Source: an uncultured Pelagimonas sp.
Lineage (GTDB): Bacteria > Pseudomonadota > Alphaproteobacteria > Rhodobacterales > Rhodobacteraceae
Assembly (NCBI RefSeq): GCF_947498515.1
Contig: NZ_CANMKO010000005.1
Coordinates: forward strand, 285,754 to 349,753
Direction of reading: 5' to 3'
DNA length: 64,000 bases
Below are positions 34,472-43,605 of the stretch, one piece after another; within the stretch, counting starts at the first letter, position 1, and every line of letters starts with the position of its first letter. Below the pieces are notes generated by a model. The model was not told where the DNA came from, searched no databases, and was given only the letters and a program-made list of their open reading frames with translations. The translations under genes were made by a program, and so were the position numbers.

Positions 34472-35830
34472 ATGGTTTCCCCGCGTTTAGGACCAAACGC
34501 CGACTGGCTGCGCGATCACCCTCAGGCCCGCACCATCCGTGCCGCCGCCTGTGACCTCAATGGTGTGGCGCGCGGTAAACGTATGCCCATTCCAAGCGCA
34601 GAAAAGGTGCTTAAGGATGGCACGCGCTTTCCGATGTCGGTGCTCAACCTTGATATCTGGGGTGAAGACATCGAAGACAGCCCGCTGGTCTTTGAAACTG
34701 GCGACAAGGATGGCCAGCTGTTCCCGACCGAGCGTGGCTTTGTGCCCATGCCGTGGCTTGATGCGCCGACCGCCCTGTTGCCGATTTGGATGTTTCACGA
34801 AGATGGCCGCCCCTATGATGGTGATCCGCGCCATGCGCTGGCCCGTGTTGCCGACCGATATGCTGACAAGGGCCTTACCCCTGTTGTCGCGGTTGAGCTT
34901 GAGTTTTTCCTTATTGACGACAGCAGCCGCAATTTGCAGGTTCCGATTAGCCCGCGTTCCGGCAAACGCCGCAAGGCCGCCGAAATCCTGTCAATCCGGG
35001 CGCTCGATGCCTTTGACGGCTTCTTTACCGAGCTCTACGAGGCTTGCGAAGCCATGGAAATTCCCGCCGACACCGCCATTTCCGAGGCCGGTCTGGGACA
35101 ATTCGAAATCAACCTTGTCCATGTTGCCGATCCGCTGCGCGCCGCCGATGATGCGTGGCTGTTCAAAATGCTGGTCAAAGGGCTGGCTCGCCGTCATGGT
35201 TTTGCCGCCAGTTTCATGGCCAAACCCTATGACGACTATTCCGGAAGCGGCATGCACGCGCATTTCTCCGTACTGGATAAGGGCGGCAAAAACATCTTTG
35301 ATGATGGCGGTGAAAATGGCACCCCGGCGCTCCACCACGCCATTGCCGGCTGTATGTCCGCCCTACAGGACAGCACATTGATCTTTGCCCCGCATGCCAA
35401 TTCCTATGACAGGCTTGTGCCCGGCTCACACGCCCCAACAAGCGTGTGTTGGGCCTATGAAAACCGCACGGCGGCCATTCGCGTTCCCTCTGGCGCCCCC
35501 TCTGCCCGGCGCATCGAACATCGGGTCGCGGGCGGTGATGTGAACCCCTATCTGGCGCTGGCCGCCATTTTGGGCGCCGCCCTAAACGGGATGGAAGACG
35601 CGGCCAAGCCCCCCGCCCCGATCACCGGCAATTCCTATGATCAGGACCTGCCACAGGTTCCAAGTGATTGGAAAACGGCGATTGATCGTTTTGAAGCCAG
35701 CCCGCATATCCCGCGCATCTTTGCACCGGATCTAATCCGCAACCTGTTGATGACCAAAAAACAAGAACATCGCGACATGCAGGAGCTTACTCCCGCGGAA
35801 CAGGTCGAAATCTACCTCGATACGGTCTAA
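34472..35830 (+). CDS. Glutamine synthetase-like gamma-glutamyl ligase (PuuA type), first copy
   Basis: This 452-residue GS-fold ligase has DLNGVARGKRMP near the N-terminus, the active-site glutamates in VAVELEFFLID, GQFEINLVHV, the FMAKPYDDYSGSGMHAHFS loop and APHANSYDRLVPG. These match PuuA-type gamma-glutamylputrescine synthetases better than nitrogen-assimilation GlnA: there is no adenylylation-type C-terminus. PuuA joins glutamate to an amine at the expense of ATP. It follows an amine/amino acid importer and precedes an amidotransferase, a second GS-like ligase and a PuuB-like oxidase. The actual amine is unknown. Confidence 0.87.
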   Translation: MVSPRLGPNADWLRDHPQARTIRAAACDLNGVARGKRMPIPSAEKVLKDGTRFPMSVLNLDIWGEDIEDSPLVFETGDKDGQLFPTERGFVPMPWLDAPTALLPIWMFHEDGRPYDGDPRHALARVADRYADKGLTPVVAVELEFFLIDDSSRNLQVPISPRSGKRRKAAEILSIRALDAFDGFFTELYEACEAMEIPADTAISEAGLGQFEINLVHVADPLRAADDAWLFKMLVKGLARRHGFAASFMAKPYDDYSGSGMHAHFSVLDKGGKNIFDDGGENGTPALHHAIAGCMSALQDSTLIFAPHANSYDRLVPGSHAPTSVCWAYENRTAAIRVPSGAPSARRIEHRVAGGDVNPYLALAAILGAALNGMEDAAKPPAPITGNSYDQDLPQVPSDWKTAIDRFEASPHIPRIFAPDLIRNLLMTKKQEHRDMQELTPAEQVEIYLDTV

Positions 35831-35883
35831 CCTGACCGTCTCAAACACGCCAAATAGGCTCTGACAAAACAACATGGTGTTCC

Positions 35884-36567
35884 ATGAAAATTGGTATCTT
35901 GCAAACCGGCCTTGTGCCTGAAAATCTGGTGGAAGAGCACGGGGAATACCCCGAGGTCTTTATGAAATTCCTGACCGGATACGGGTTTGAGTTTGACAGC
36001 TACTCGGTTGTGCGCGGCGAATTTCCCTCTGGCCCTGAAGCCGCGGATGGCTGGCTTATCACCGGGTCCCGCCATGGCGTTTACGAAGATCACCCATGGA
36101 TCGCCCCGCTCGAGGATTTGATCCGTGGGGCCGTGGCTGCGGGCAAGCCGATTGTCGGAATCTGTTTTGGTCACCAAATCATCGCTCAGGCCCTTGGCGG
36201 TCGGGTCGAAAAATACGATGGCGGCTGGGCGATTGGTCCACAAGACTATGATCTAAATGGCCAGAACATCACTCTGAACGCATGGCATCAGGATCAGGTC
36301 ATCACCCCGCCAGACGGGGCCAAAACCGTTGGCAGTAATGCGTTTTGCACCCATGCCGCGCTTCTCTATCCGGGCAAGGCCTATTCAGTGCAACCGCATC
36401 CCGAATTTAGCGACGCCTATACCCAAGACCTAATCGACACGCGCGGCCCCGGTATTGTACCCCAAGATATCCTTGATCAAGCCGCTGCAAAACTCGGCAC
36501 GCCGCTATCGGCGCAAAAGCTCGCCGATCAATTTGCCCTGTTTTTCCGCGAAGGGAGGATCGCATGA
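35884..36567 (+). CDS. Class I glutamine amidotransferase domain protein
   Basis: This 227-residue stand-alone GATase1 protein has the nucleophile elbow GICFGHQIIAQALGG (Cys near residue 95) and the His-Glu pair in QPHPEFSD near residue 170. The CFGHQ form is of the GuaA/GMP-synthase-like class rather than the PuuD peptidase C26 form. In this operon it may hydrolyse a gamma-glutamyl amide to free the product, functionally replacing PuuD; that is inference. Its stop overlaps the start of the following ligase by four bases. Confidence 0.87.
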   Translation: MKIGILQTGLVPENLVEEHGEYPEVFMKFLTGYGFEFDSYSVVRGEFPSGPEAADGWLITGSRHGVYEDHPWIAPLEDLIRGAVAAGKPIVGICFGHQIIAQALGGRVEKYDGGWAIGPQDYDLNGQNITLNAWHQDQVITPPDGAKTVGSNAFCTHAALLYPGKAYSVQPHPEFSDAYTQDLIDTRGPGIVPQDILDQAAAKLGTPLSAQKLADQFALFFREGRIA

Positions 36568-37922
36568 GCGATTTGATAAAAGACCTACCCGAAGCCGCGC
36601 AAACCTATCTCACCGGCCATCGTTTGGACGAGGTGGAGTGCATCATCGCTGACCTGCCCGGCATTGCACGTGGCAAGGCGGTTCCGGCGTCAAAATTTGC
36701 GCGCCAAGACTATTTCCACCTACCGGATTCGATCTTTTTCCAAACGATCACAGGCGGTTGGGGCGAAGCCGCCGATGACGACGGGTTCATCGAAAAAGAC
36801 ATGCTGCTCCGCCCAGATATGAGCACAGCCTCGGCCGCGCCATGGACGGGGGACTGGACGCTTCAGGTCATTCATGACGCCTATGATCGGCACGGGGACC
36901 CGATCCCCTATTCGCCCCGTAACGTGTTGAAACGCGTGGTGGACCTTTATCACCAACAGGGGTGGGAACCGGTGGTTGCGCCGGAAATGGAATTTTTCCT
37001 GATCGCCCGCAACCTTGACCCGGCGCAAGACATCAAACCGATGACCGGCCGATCGGGCCGCCCCGCCGCCGCCCGTCAGGCTTATAGCATGACCGCCGTT
37101 GACGAATTTGGCCCGGTGATCGACGACATCTATGATTTCGCCGAAGCGCAAGGGTTTGAGATCGACGGCATCACCCAAGAAGGCGGTGCGGGACAGTTGG
37201 AAATCAACCTCTTGCACGGCGATCCGGTCAAGCTGGCGGATGAGGTATTTTACTTCAAACGGCTGATCCGCGAGGCGGCATTGCGACATGATTGTTTCGC
37301 CACTTTCATGGCAAAACCTATCGCCGACGAACCCGGCAGCGCCATGCATATTCACCATTCGGTGTTGGATATGGAGACCGGGCAAAATATCTTTGTCGGC
37401 CCGCAAGAGGGCGAAACAGACGCGTTTTTCCACTTTATCGGCGGGCTACAAAAACACCTGCCCGAAGCGATTGCCGTGCTGGCGCCGAATGTGAATTCCT
37501 ATCGCCGCTACGTGCGCGATCACGCGGCCCCGATCAATCTGGAATGGGCGCGTGACAATCGCACAACCGGTATACGCGTGCCGCTCTCTAGCCCACAAGC
37601 CCGTCGGGTTGAAAACCGCATCGCCGGGATGGACTGCAACCCCTATCTCGGCATCGCGGCCTCGCTCGCTTGTGGCTACTTAGGCATGATGGAAAAACTG
37701 CGCCCGTCGGCGCAATATCGCGGCGATGCTTACCAAGGCGAAGGCGATATTCCCCGTGTTCAAGGTCAAGCATTGGATCGCTTTGAAAACGCCGCAGCTT
37801 TGCACGAGGTCCTTGGCCCCGAGTTTGCGCGGGTGTTTTCGATTGTGAAACGGGCCGAATATGATGAGTTCCTTCAGGTGATTTCGCCATGGGAACGCGA
37901 ACATCTATTGCTCAACGTCTAA
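36564..37922 (+). CDS. Glutamine synthetase-like gamma-glutamyl ligase (PuuA type), second copy
   Basis: This 452-residue paralogue of the ligase at 34472 has IADLPGIARGKAVP, VVAPEMEFFLIARN, GAGQLEINLLHGD, FMAKPIADEPGSAMHIHHS and APNVNSYRRYVRD. It resembles E. coli PuuA strongly in the NVNSYRR and RVENRIAG(M/A)DxNPYL segments. It is translationally coupled to the GATase gene. Two ligases in one operon suggest either two amine substrates or a heteromeric enzyme. Confidence 0.9.
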   Translation: MSDLIKDLPEAAQTYLTGHRLDEVECIIADLPGIARGKAVPASKFARQDYFHLPDSIFFQTITGGWGEAADDDGFIEKDMLLRPDMSTASAAPWTGDWTLQVIHDAYDRHGDPIPYSPRNVLKRVVDLYHQQGWEPVVAPEMEFFLIARNLDPAQDIKPMTGRSGRPAAARQAYSMTAVDEFGPVIDDIYDFAEAQGFEIDGITQEGGAGQLEINLLHGDPVKLADEVFYFKRLIREAALRHDCFATFMAKPIADEPGSAMHIHHSVLDMETGQNIFVGPQEGETDAFFHFIGGLQKHLPEAIAVLAPNVNSYRRYVRDHAAPINLEWARDNRTTGIRVPLSSPQARRVENRIAGMDCNPYLGIAASLACGYLGMMEKLRPSAQYRGDAYQGEGDIPRVQGQALDRFENAAALHEVLGPEFARVFSIVKRAEYDEFLQVISPWEREHLLLNV

Positions 37923-37976
37923 TGTGTGCGGCGCAGAGCGTACGCAAGATCGATCTAACCCTCGGGGGAAACGCAT

Positions 37977-39278
37977 GTGAACCTGCTTTTTGCAAACGAC
38001 AAACGCGGTGAACACCCGGCAAGCTGGTACGCCGCCACTGCTGGGGACGTGCCCAACTATCCGCCATTGCGCGGCGCGACACAGGCGGATGTTTGCATCA
38101 TTGGCGGTGGGTTCACTGGGCTTTCGGCGGCGCTCCATCTGGCCGAGGCCGGTGTGAATGTGGTGTTGCTCGAGGCACAGCGCGTCGGTTTTGGGGCATC
38201 GGGCCGTAACGGCGGGCAGCTAGGTTCGGGCCAACGTCAGGACCAACAGGAGTTGGAACGCATGGTCGGCGACGACGCCGCGCGTAGACTTTGGGATTTG
38301 GGTGAAGACGCCAAGGCTTTGGTGCGTGATCTGATCGCCACCCACAATATCGATTGCGCGCTCAAAAACGGAGTCGCTTGGGCCGGATCATCGACAAAGT
38401 CAGTGCGCTGGACCCATGACTATGCCGACCATCTGTCGCGCCGTTATGGTTATGACGTTGATGTTTTGGACAAAGACGCCTTTTATCGTCTCTGCCCCTC
38501 CCCCACCTATCAAGGTGGTATTCTCGACAAGGGCGCTGCGCATTTGCATCCACTGCGCCTTGCCCTTGGGCTGGCCCGTGCGGCCACAACCGCTGGTACA
38601 AAAATTTATGAACGCGCCCATGTCCACGATGTTAAACCGGGGGCGAAAATCCGGATCGCCACGGACACCGGCCATGTCGAGGCCGATCACCTGATCTATG
38701 CCTGCAACGGTTATCTTGGCGGCTTGAACCGCAAGGTCGCCGCCCGCGTGATGCCGATCAACAATTTCATCGTTGCCACCGAACCTCTGGGGGAACGCGC
38801 GGCCGATGTCTTGGCCCAAGACGTGGCGGTCGCCGATGATCGCTTTGTCGTCAATTACTTCCGGCTTTCGGCTGACAAACGTCTGCTTTTTGGTGGTGGC
38901 GAAAGCTATGGCTACCGCTTTCCAAAGGACATCCGCGCCACCGTTTCCAAACCCATGTTGCAGATCTTTCCACATTTGCGCGATGTCTCTCTTGATTACG
39001 CTTGGGGCGGAACGCTAGCTATCACAATGAAACGTATGCCTTATTTGGTGCAACTGGCCCCCAATGTCTTGTCCGCGTCGGGGTATTCTGGGCACGGGGT
39101 TGGCAATGCCATTCAGGCCGGTCGCTTTATGGCTGAGGCGCTGCGCGGTCAATCCGAGGGGTTTGATACCTTTGCTGCCCTGCCGACCCCCGGCTTTCCC
39201 GGCGGTTCGGGGTTTCGCACGCCTCTACTTAGCCTCGCCATGAGCTGGTACGCGCTTCGCGACCGGTTGGGCGTCTAA
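37977..39278 (+). CDS. FAD-dependent gamma-glutamyl-amine oxidase (PuuB-like)
   Basis: This 433-residue flavoprotein starts at a GTG preceded by GGGGGAA. It has an N-terminal extension (DKRGEHPASWYAATA, as in PuuB/OrdL), the Rossmann motif CIIGGGFTGLSAALHLAEAG near residue 40, GASGRNGGQLGSGQR and the C-terminal GYSGHGVGNAIQAGR. PuuB oxidises gamma-glutamylputrescine to an aldehyde with H2O2 release. It follows the second ligase by 54 bases. An aldehyde dehydrogenase (PuuC) is not present in the window. Confidence 0.88.
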   Translation: MNLLFANDKRGEHPASWYAATAGDVPNYPPLRGATQADVCIIGGGFTGLSAALHLAEAGVNVVLLEAQRVGFGASGRNGGQLGSGQRQDQQELERMVGDDAARRLWDLGEDAKALVRDLIATHNIDCALKNGVAWAGSSTKSVRWTHDYADHLSRRYGYDVDVLDKDAFYRLCPSPTYQGGILDKGAAHLHPLRLALGLARAATTAGTKIYERAHVHDVKPGAKIRIATDTGHVEADHLIYACNGYLGGLNRKVAARVMPINNFIVATEPLGERAADVLAQDVAVADDRFVVNYFRLSADKRLLFGGGESYGYRFPKDIRATVSKPMLQIFPHLRDVSLDYAWGGTLAITMKRMPYLVQLAPNVLSASGYSGHGVGNAIQAGRFMAEALRGQSEGFDTFAALPTPGFPGGSGFRTPLLSLAMSWYALRDRLGV

Positions 39279-39394
39279 CAGTTTTTCTCCATGACAATTT
39301 GGTAAATTCCCGCCAACTGGCGCGGAAAATTCTTGGCCTGTGCGCACTCCTGAATTAAGAATACCGAAAACCGCAATTCAGGAAATTGAAATTC

Positions 39395-40600
39395 ATGCTT
39401 CCGAACATGCACGACGCCGAACCCATCCCCGAAGCCGCCCGCGCCGAAATCGACCGGCTTTTGCAATCGGGTGACCTGTTTCGCTATCACGCACCAGAGG
39501 ACGCGCCAGTGTCCCTTTTGGAACAGGAGTTCGCCGTCGAGCTAGGAAGCAAATTTGCCCTCGCAGTGTCCAGCTGTTCGGCGGCTTTGTTTTTGTCGCT
39601 GAAGGCAATGGGCCTCCCCCGTGATGCCCGCGTGATGATCCCGGCCTTCACCTTTGCTGCGGTTCCGTCGTCGGTGATCCATGCCGATTGCGTGCCGGTT
39701 CTATGTGAGGTCACCGACAATTACCGCATCGACATGACCGATTTCGAAGCCAAATTGCCCGGTGTTCAGGCCGTCATCATAAGCCATATGCGTGGCCATA
39801 CTTCGGATATGGACGCCATCATGGCGCTCTGTGATACACGCAACATCCCGGTGATCGAAGACGCCGCCCATAGCCTTGGCACCACATGGCATGGGCGCAA
39901 TATCGGAACCATCGGCAAGGTCGGGTGCTTTAGCTTTCAAAGCTACAAGATGATCAACGCCGGCGAAGGTGGGATCATGGTGACGGATGATGCCGATCTT
40001 GTGGCACGTGCCGTTATCCTCTCTGGTGCATATGAGCACAACTGGCGCAAGCATATGGATCGCAAGGACAATTCAACCGAGTTGGAAGCGGCATTTGACC
40101 GGTGGCAAAACAAGCTCCCACTCTACAACCTGCGTCTATCCAACCTTGCGGCGGCGGTGATCCGTCCGCAAATTCCGATCCTGAAAAACCGTGTTCAGGA
40201 GGGGCGGCGCAACCATGATCACGTCGCGACATTGATCAATCAAAGCCCGTGGATTTCGGTTCCCGCCAAGCTTGATCCCGAAAACCGAGCGCCGGATTCC
40301 TTGCAATTCAACCTTGATGGGATGAGCGATAGTGACGTTCAGGCCTTCGTGGGCGTAGCGGCGGAGATGGGCGTCAAAGTTCAGGTCTTTGGCCTGACAA
40401 CTGATAACGCGCGGGCCTTTTGGAACTGGGAATTTTTGCCCGAGCAGGTTGAGCTTCCACAGACACGCGCCATGCTCATGCGGGCCTGTGACACGCGCCT
40501 CCCTGCGCGTCTGACCCAATCGGATTGCGAGGCCGTCGCTACCGTTCTGACCCAAGCCGCTGATCAAGTTATGGGGCCGTTGCGCGTTTACGGAACCTGA
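39395..40600 (+). CDS. DegT/DnrJ/EryC1/StrS family PLP-dependent aminotransferase
   Basis: This 401-residue PLP enzyme of the sugar-aminotransferase fold has the catalytic lysine in SFQSYKMINAGEGG near residue 186, an EDAAHSLGTTW segment and IPAFTFAAVPSSV. Most relatives aminate keto-sugars of surface polysaccharides or antibiotics, but no sugar genes are nearby. It follows the PuuB-like oxidase on the same strand by 116 bases. I chose ATG 39395 with an AGGA site; a TTG nine bases earlier is too close to it. It is the last plus-strand gene before the convergent phaR. Confidence 0.87.
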   Translation: MLPNMHDAEPIPEAARAEIDRLLQSGDLFRYHAPEDAPVSLLEQEFAVELGSKFALAVSSCSAALFLSLKAMGLPRDARVMIPAFTFAAVPSSVIHADCVPVLCEVTDNYRIDMTDFEAKLPGVQAVIISHMRGHTSDMDAIMALCDTRNIPVIEDAAHSLGTTWHGRNIGTIGKVGCFSFQSYKMINAGEGGIMVTDDADLVARAVILSGAYEHNWRKHMDRKDNSTELEAAFDRWQNKLPLYNLRLSNLAAAVIRPQIPILKNRVQEGRRNHDHVATLINQSPWISVPAKLDPENRAPDSLQFNLDGMSDSDVQAFVGVAAEMGVKVQVFGLTTDNARAFWNWEFLPEQVELPQTRAMLMRACDTRLPARLTQSDCEAVATVLTQAADQVMGPLRVYGT

Positions 40601-40611
40601 TTGTCACAAAC

Positions 40612-40637
40612 AAAAAAGGAGGGGTAAAAACCCCTCC
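40612..40637 (-). terminator. Rho-independent terminator after phaR
   Basis: On the minus strand, GGAGGGG and CCCCTCC (40618-40624 with 40631-40637) form a seven-base stem with a six-base loop followed by TTTTTTG. It lies 23-48 bases past the phaR stop. On the plus strand it lacks a T-run. Confidence 0.82.
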
Positions 40638-40659
40638 AATCTTCAAGGTTTGTGCAGCT

Positions 40660-41223
40660 TTACTTGTCCAACTTGGACAGTTTATTTTGCAGATCACTCA
40701 GCTGTTTGCGAATAGCTTCGAGGTCTTCGCCCTCTTCTGGTGCGTCCTGAGTCGGAGCTGTTCCTCCGGCTATTCCACCCGTCATTGCCTTCATGAACGC
40801 TTCTTGTTGCGCCTGCATGGCTTCGAAACCCGGCATTTGGGTCAACGGGTTCATTTTGGCCATCGGATTGGCCCCACCCATATTCTCCATCCACTTGGAT
40901 TGGCTATCGCGGAACATCTCGAAACTTGCGGCCAAAAACTGCGGAACCGAGCTTCCGGCTTGGGTCGTGTAGCTGCGCACCAAATCCGTTAAGACGTTGA
41001 TAGGAAGAACACTTTCGCCCTTGCTTTCGTGTTCGGCCACAATCTGCAATAGATATTGGCGGGTCAGATCATCACCCGACTTAAGGTCAATAATCTCAAC
41101 ATCACGACCATCGCGAATAAAGCCAGCAATGTCCTCCAGCGTCACATAATCCGACGTCTCCGTGTTATAGAGCCGCCGACTGGCGTAGCGTTTTATCAAT
41201 AGCGGCTTATCTTTTTCAGCCAT
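40660..41223 (-). CDS. phaR: Polyhydroxyalkanoate synthesis repressor PhaR
   Basis: This 187-residue regulator starts MAEKDKPLLIKRYASRRLYN, followed by TETSDYVTLEDIAGFIRDG: the PhaR N-terminal DNA/PHB-binding domain. A second PHB accumulation regulatory domain (FLAASFEMFRDSQSKWMENM) and a coiled C-terminus follow. PhaR binds PHB granules and represses phasin and synthase genes. The start at 41223 is fixed by the motif and a GGGGAGG site. No phaC or phasin gene is adjacent. Confidence 0.92.
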   Translation of the reverse strand: MAEKDKPLLIKRYASRRLYNTETSDYVTLEDIAGFIRDGRDVEIIDLKSGDDLTRQYLLQIVAEHESKGESVLPINVLTDLVRSYTTQAGSSVPQFLAASFEMFRDSQSKWMENMGGANPMAKMNPLTQMPGFEAMQAQQEAFMKAMTGGIAGGTAPTQDAPEEGEDLEAIRKQLSDLQNKLSKLDK

Positions 41224-41319
41224 CCTCGCCTCCCCTGCGATGCAGCAATGCAGAAAAAGCTTATGCGAGCGCAGAAGAAAAAGAAAGCCTACCATAAGGA
41301 TAGCGGCGAATTCGCCGCG

Positions 41320-42879
41320 TCAGAACAGGCTGCCTTGTTCCGGCTTTGGTGGCGTTTGCGATTTTTTCGTCGGTTTTCGCAAGGTTGCGCCATCGCCAAC
41401 CGCCACTTTCCCATCCGCGAACTCGATTTCCAAAGCCTCGGCTTTCTTTGCACCCGCAGTGGTTGTGACCACATCGCCATCCCCGCGCACAACCGCATAG
41501 CCGCGCCGCAGCGTTTCCTTGTAGCCCAAAGTTTCGCGCAACCGGTCCAGCGCATCCAATTTGGATTGTGCCTCTGAAATCCGCCCGCGTTGCGCCTCGT
41601 CCAACCGGCGGGACAGCCCAACAAGCCGATCAGATTGCACCGCAATTTCCCGCTGAATTGGGCGCGGAGACAACCGGCCAAGCCGTTGTACCAAGGCCTC
41701 GCGCCGGGTTTGCACCAACCGCTTAAGCGCCGGTTGAAGCCGTGTTGCGCGATCCGACAAGCGCGATTGTTCCGCTGCAATGGCGCGGCTCAACACACCG
41801 GGGCGCAGGCTCCCGGCGCTTTCAGACAGGCGCAGGCGTTGACGGTCAACCAAACGCCGCAACCCAGCGGGGAGTTTATCCCCCATGATATCAAGCCGCT
41901 GGCGTGGCCCATCCAACAAAGTTTCTGCACGCGGCATCGCGCGTCCCAAATCCCGCAACCTTTGGCCACGGTGTTCCAAACGTTGCTCCACCGCGCGGGT
42001 CATTCGCGCATCATAGTCGCGCAGCCCGGCCAAAAGCTCCATGCGCACCGGCACCGCCAGCTCCGCTGCCGCAGTTGGGGTTGGGGCCCGTATGTCCGAT
42101 ACGAAATCGATCAACGTCGTATCGGTTTCGTGTCCAACGGCCGAAATCAACGGAATGTCCGATGATGCTGCTGCCCGTGCCACGATCTCTTCGTTAAATC
42201 CCCAAAGGTCTTCGACTGAACCACCGCCCCGCGCCACAATCAACAAATCGGGGCGTGGCATCGCGCCTCCAGGTGTCATGCGGTTGAACCCCTCAATGGC
42301 GCGCGCGACTTCGGGGGCACATTTCGCGCCCTGAACGGCCACCGGCCAAACCAAAACCTTACGTGGAAAACGATCGCGCAAACGGTGCAGGATATCGCGG
42401 ATCACCGCCCCCGAGGGCGAGGTCACAACCCCAATAATTTCAGGCAGATAGGGAAGTTTTTTCTTGAGAGCAGCTTCAAACAACCCTTCGGCTTGCAACT
42501 GCGCCTTGCGCTTTTCCAGCATCGCCATCAGGGCCCCGGCCCCGGCTGGGCGGATTTCTTCGAGGATGATCTGATACTTGGATTGGCCTGGAAAGGTGGT
42601 CATCTTGCCGGTGGCGATGACCTCCATGCCCTCTTCGGGCTGGGTCTGTTGACGTGCGGCAACACCCTTCCACATGATCCCGGAAATGACCGATTTGTCA
42701 TCCTTGAGGTCAAGATAGATATGCCCGGATCGTGGCCGGCTAACTCGCCCAACTTCGCCGCGCACCCGTACAAACCCAAACTCGCCCTCAATCGTGCGTT
42801 TCACCGCGCCAGAGAGTTCGGAAACCGTGAATTCCGGGGCGTTATCCGATGTGTCAGGGGTGTCGTCGAAAAGATCCAT
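41320..42879 (-). CDS. xseA: Exodeoxyribonuclease VII large subunit
   Basis: This 519-residue subunit has the N-terminal OB-fold (VRGEVGRVSRPRSGHIYLDLKD), the catalytic central domain with VVTSPSGAVIRDILHRL and ARGGGSVEDLWGFNEE, and a long coiled-coil C-terminal region rich in Arg and Leu. With XseB it degrades single-stranded DNA to oligonucleotides in repair. Family length is normal to slightly long. xseB is not in the window. Confidence 0.95.
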   Translation of the reverse strand: MDLFDDTPDTSDNAPEFTVSELSGAVKRTIEGEFGFVRVRGEVGRVSRPRSGHIYLDLKDDKSVISGIMWKGVAARQQTQPEEGMEVIATGKMTTFPGQSKYQIILEEIRPAGAGALMAMLEKRKAQLQAEGLFEAALKKKLPYLPEIIGVVTSPSGAVIRDILHRLRDRFPRKVLVWPVAVQGAKCAPEVARAIEGFNRMTPGGAMPRPDLLIVARGGGSVEDLWGFNEEIVARAAASSDIPLISAVGHETDTTLIDFVSDIRAPTPTAAAELAVPVRMELLAGLRDYDARMTRAVEQRLEHRGQRLRDLGRAMPRAETLLDGPRQRLDIMGDKLPAGLRRLVDRQRLRLSESAGSLRPGVLSRAIAAEQSRLSDRATRLQPALKRLVQTRREALVQRLGRLSPRPIQREIAVQSDRLVGLSRRLDEAQRGRISEAQSKLDALDRLRETLGYKETLRRGYAVVRGDGDVVTTTAGAKKAEALEIEFADGKVAVGDGATLRKPTKKSQTPPKPEQGSLF

Positions 42880-42932
42880 ACTCTGCCTCTTAGCGGGGTT
42901 GGGCGCAGTTTAGTGGGTTCGGTGTTTGGACG

Positions 42933-43541
42933 CTAGTCACCGCAGCCACCACCGCAACCAACGCCACCACTGTCACCGCCTGCCTTTTGTGGGCGCTGTC
43001 TATGGATCCAAATCTGAATCAACACGATAGGTACGAGTGCCAACAACGCTGTTTTTGGCCAACCGACAGAACTTACCACCGTGGCAAAAATAAGAAACCC
43101 AATCTGTAAGCCGCGTAAAATGAACCGGCTAGGCGCAGGGCGCCAATAGCGATCCGGCGCGGATTTTCCGAATTCTTGCTCATATTGCTCAAGGGTTGCC
43201 TCGAACCGAGGCGACTCATTCGGAGGTGGACCACCGGGATTGTGATGTAGCTTGCGGCCCAGTGCCTCTGGGCAAAAGCGATTCCAATAATCGGCGGTCA
43301 AGGTCAGATGGATATGCCAGATTTCATCGACATAGGTGGATGGGCGCGTCTCACCCGGGCAGGCAATGCACAGATAGGTAAAGCGCCGATATTCAAAAAT
43401 CATCGCGTTGACATCACGCGCATTATATCCGGTCTTCAGCCTAACGTAGTCGCCAAAGAGCATACCATCGACTGAAGGAAACTCATAGGCCGCGATCCGC
43501 GACCACAGGTCAGGATCACTTAGATTACCATTCATCGCCAC
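42933..43541 (-). CDS. Glycine-rich domain (GRDP-like) membrane protein
   Basis: This 202-residue protein has a soluble domain with VDEIWHIHLTLTADYWNRFC, reminiscent of the conserved WH-x-H core of GRDP-like proteins, then HHNPGGPP, two adjacent hydrophobic segments (about residues 142-178) and a Gly/Cys tail (GGVGCGGGCGD). Such tails occur in TIGR04222-type bacterial membrane proteins. Function is unknown; the His residues and Cys tail could bind metal. It lies upstream of xseA by 53 bases on the same strand. Confidence 0.65.
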   Translation of the reverse strand: MAMNGNLSDPDLWSRIAAYEFPSVDGMLFGDYVRLKTGYNARDVNAMIFEYRRFTYLCIACPGETRPSTYVDEIWHIHLTLTADYWNRFCPEALGRKLHHNPGGPPPNESPRFEATLEQYEQEFGKSAPDRYWRPAPSRFILRGLQIGFLIFATVVSSVGWPKTALLALVPIVLIQIWIHRQRPQKAGGDSGGVGCGGGCGD

Positions 43542-43605
43542 AACTCTTGCCGTTTTTACCCACGGCCATTAGACCGCCCCCAACGGATACCAAGGGGACC
43601 ATGCG

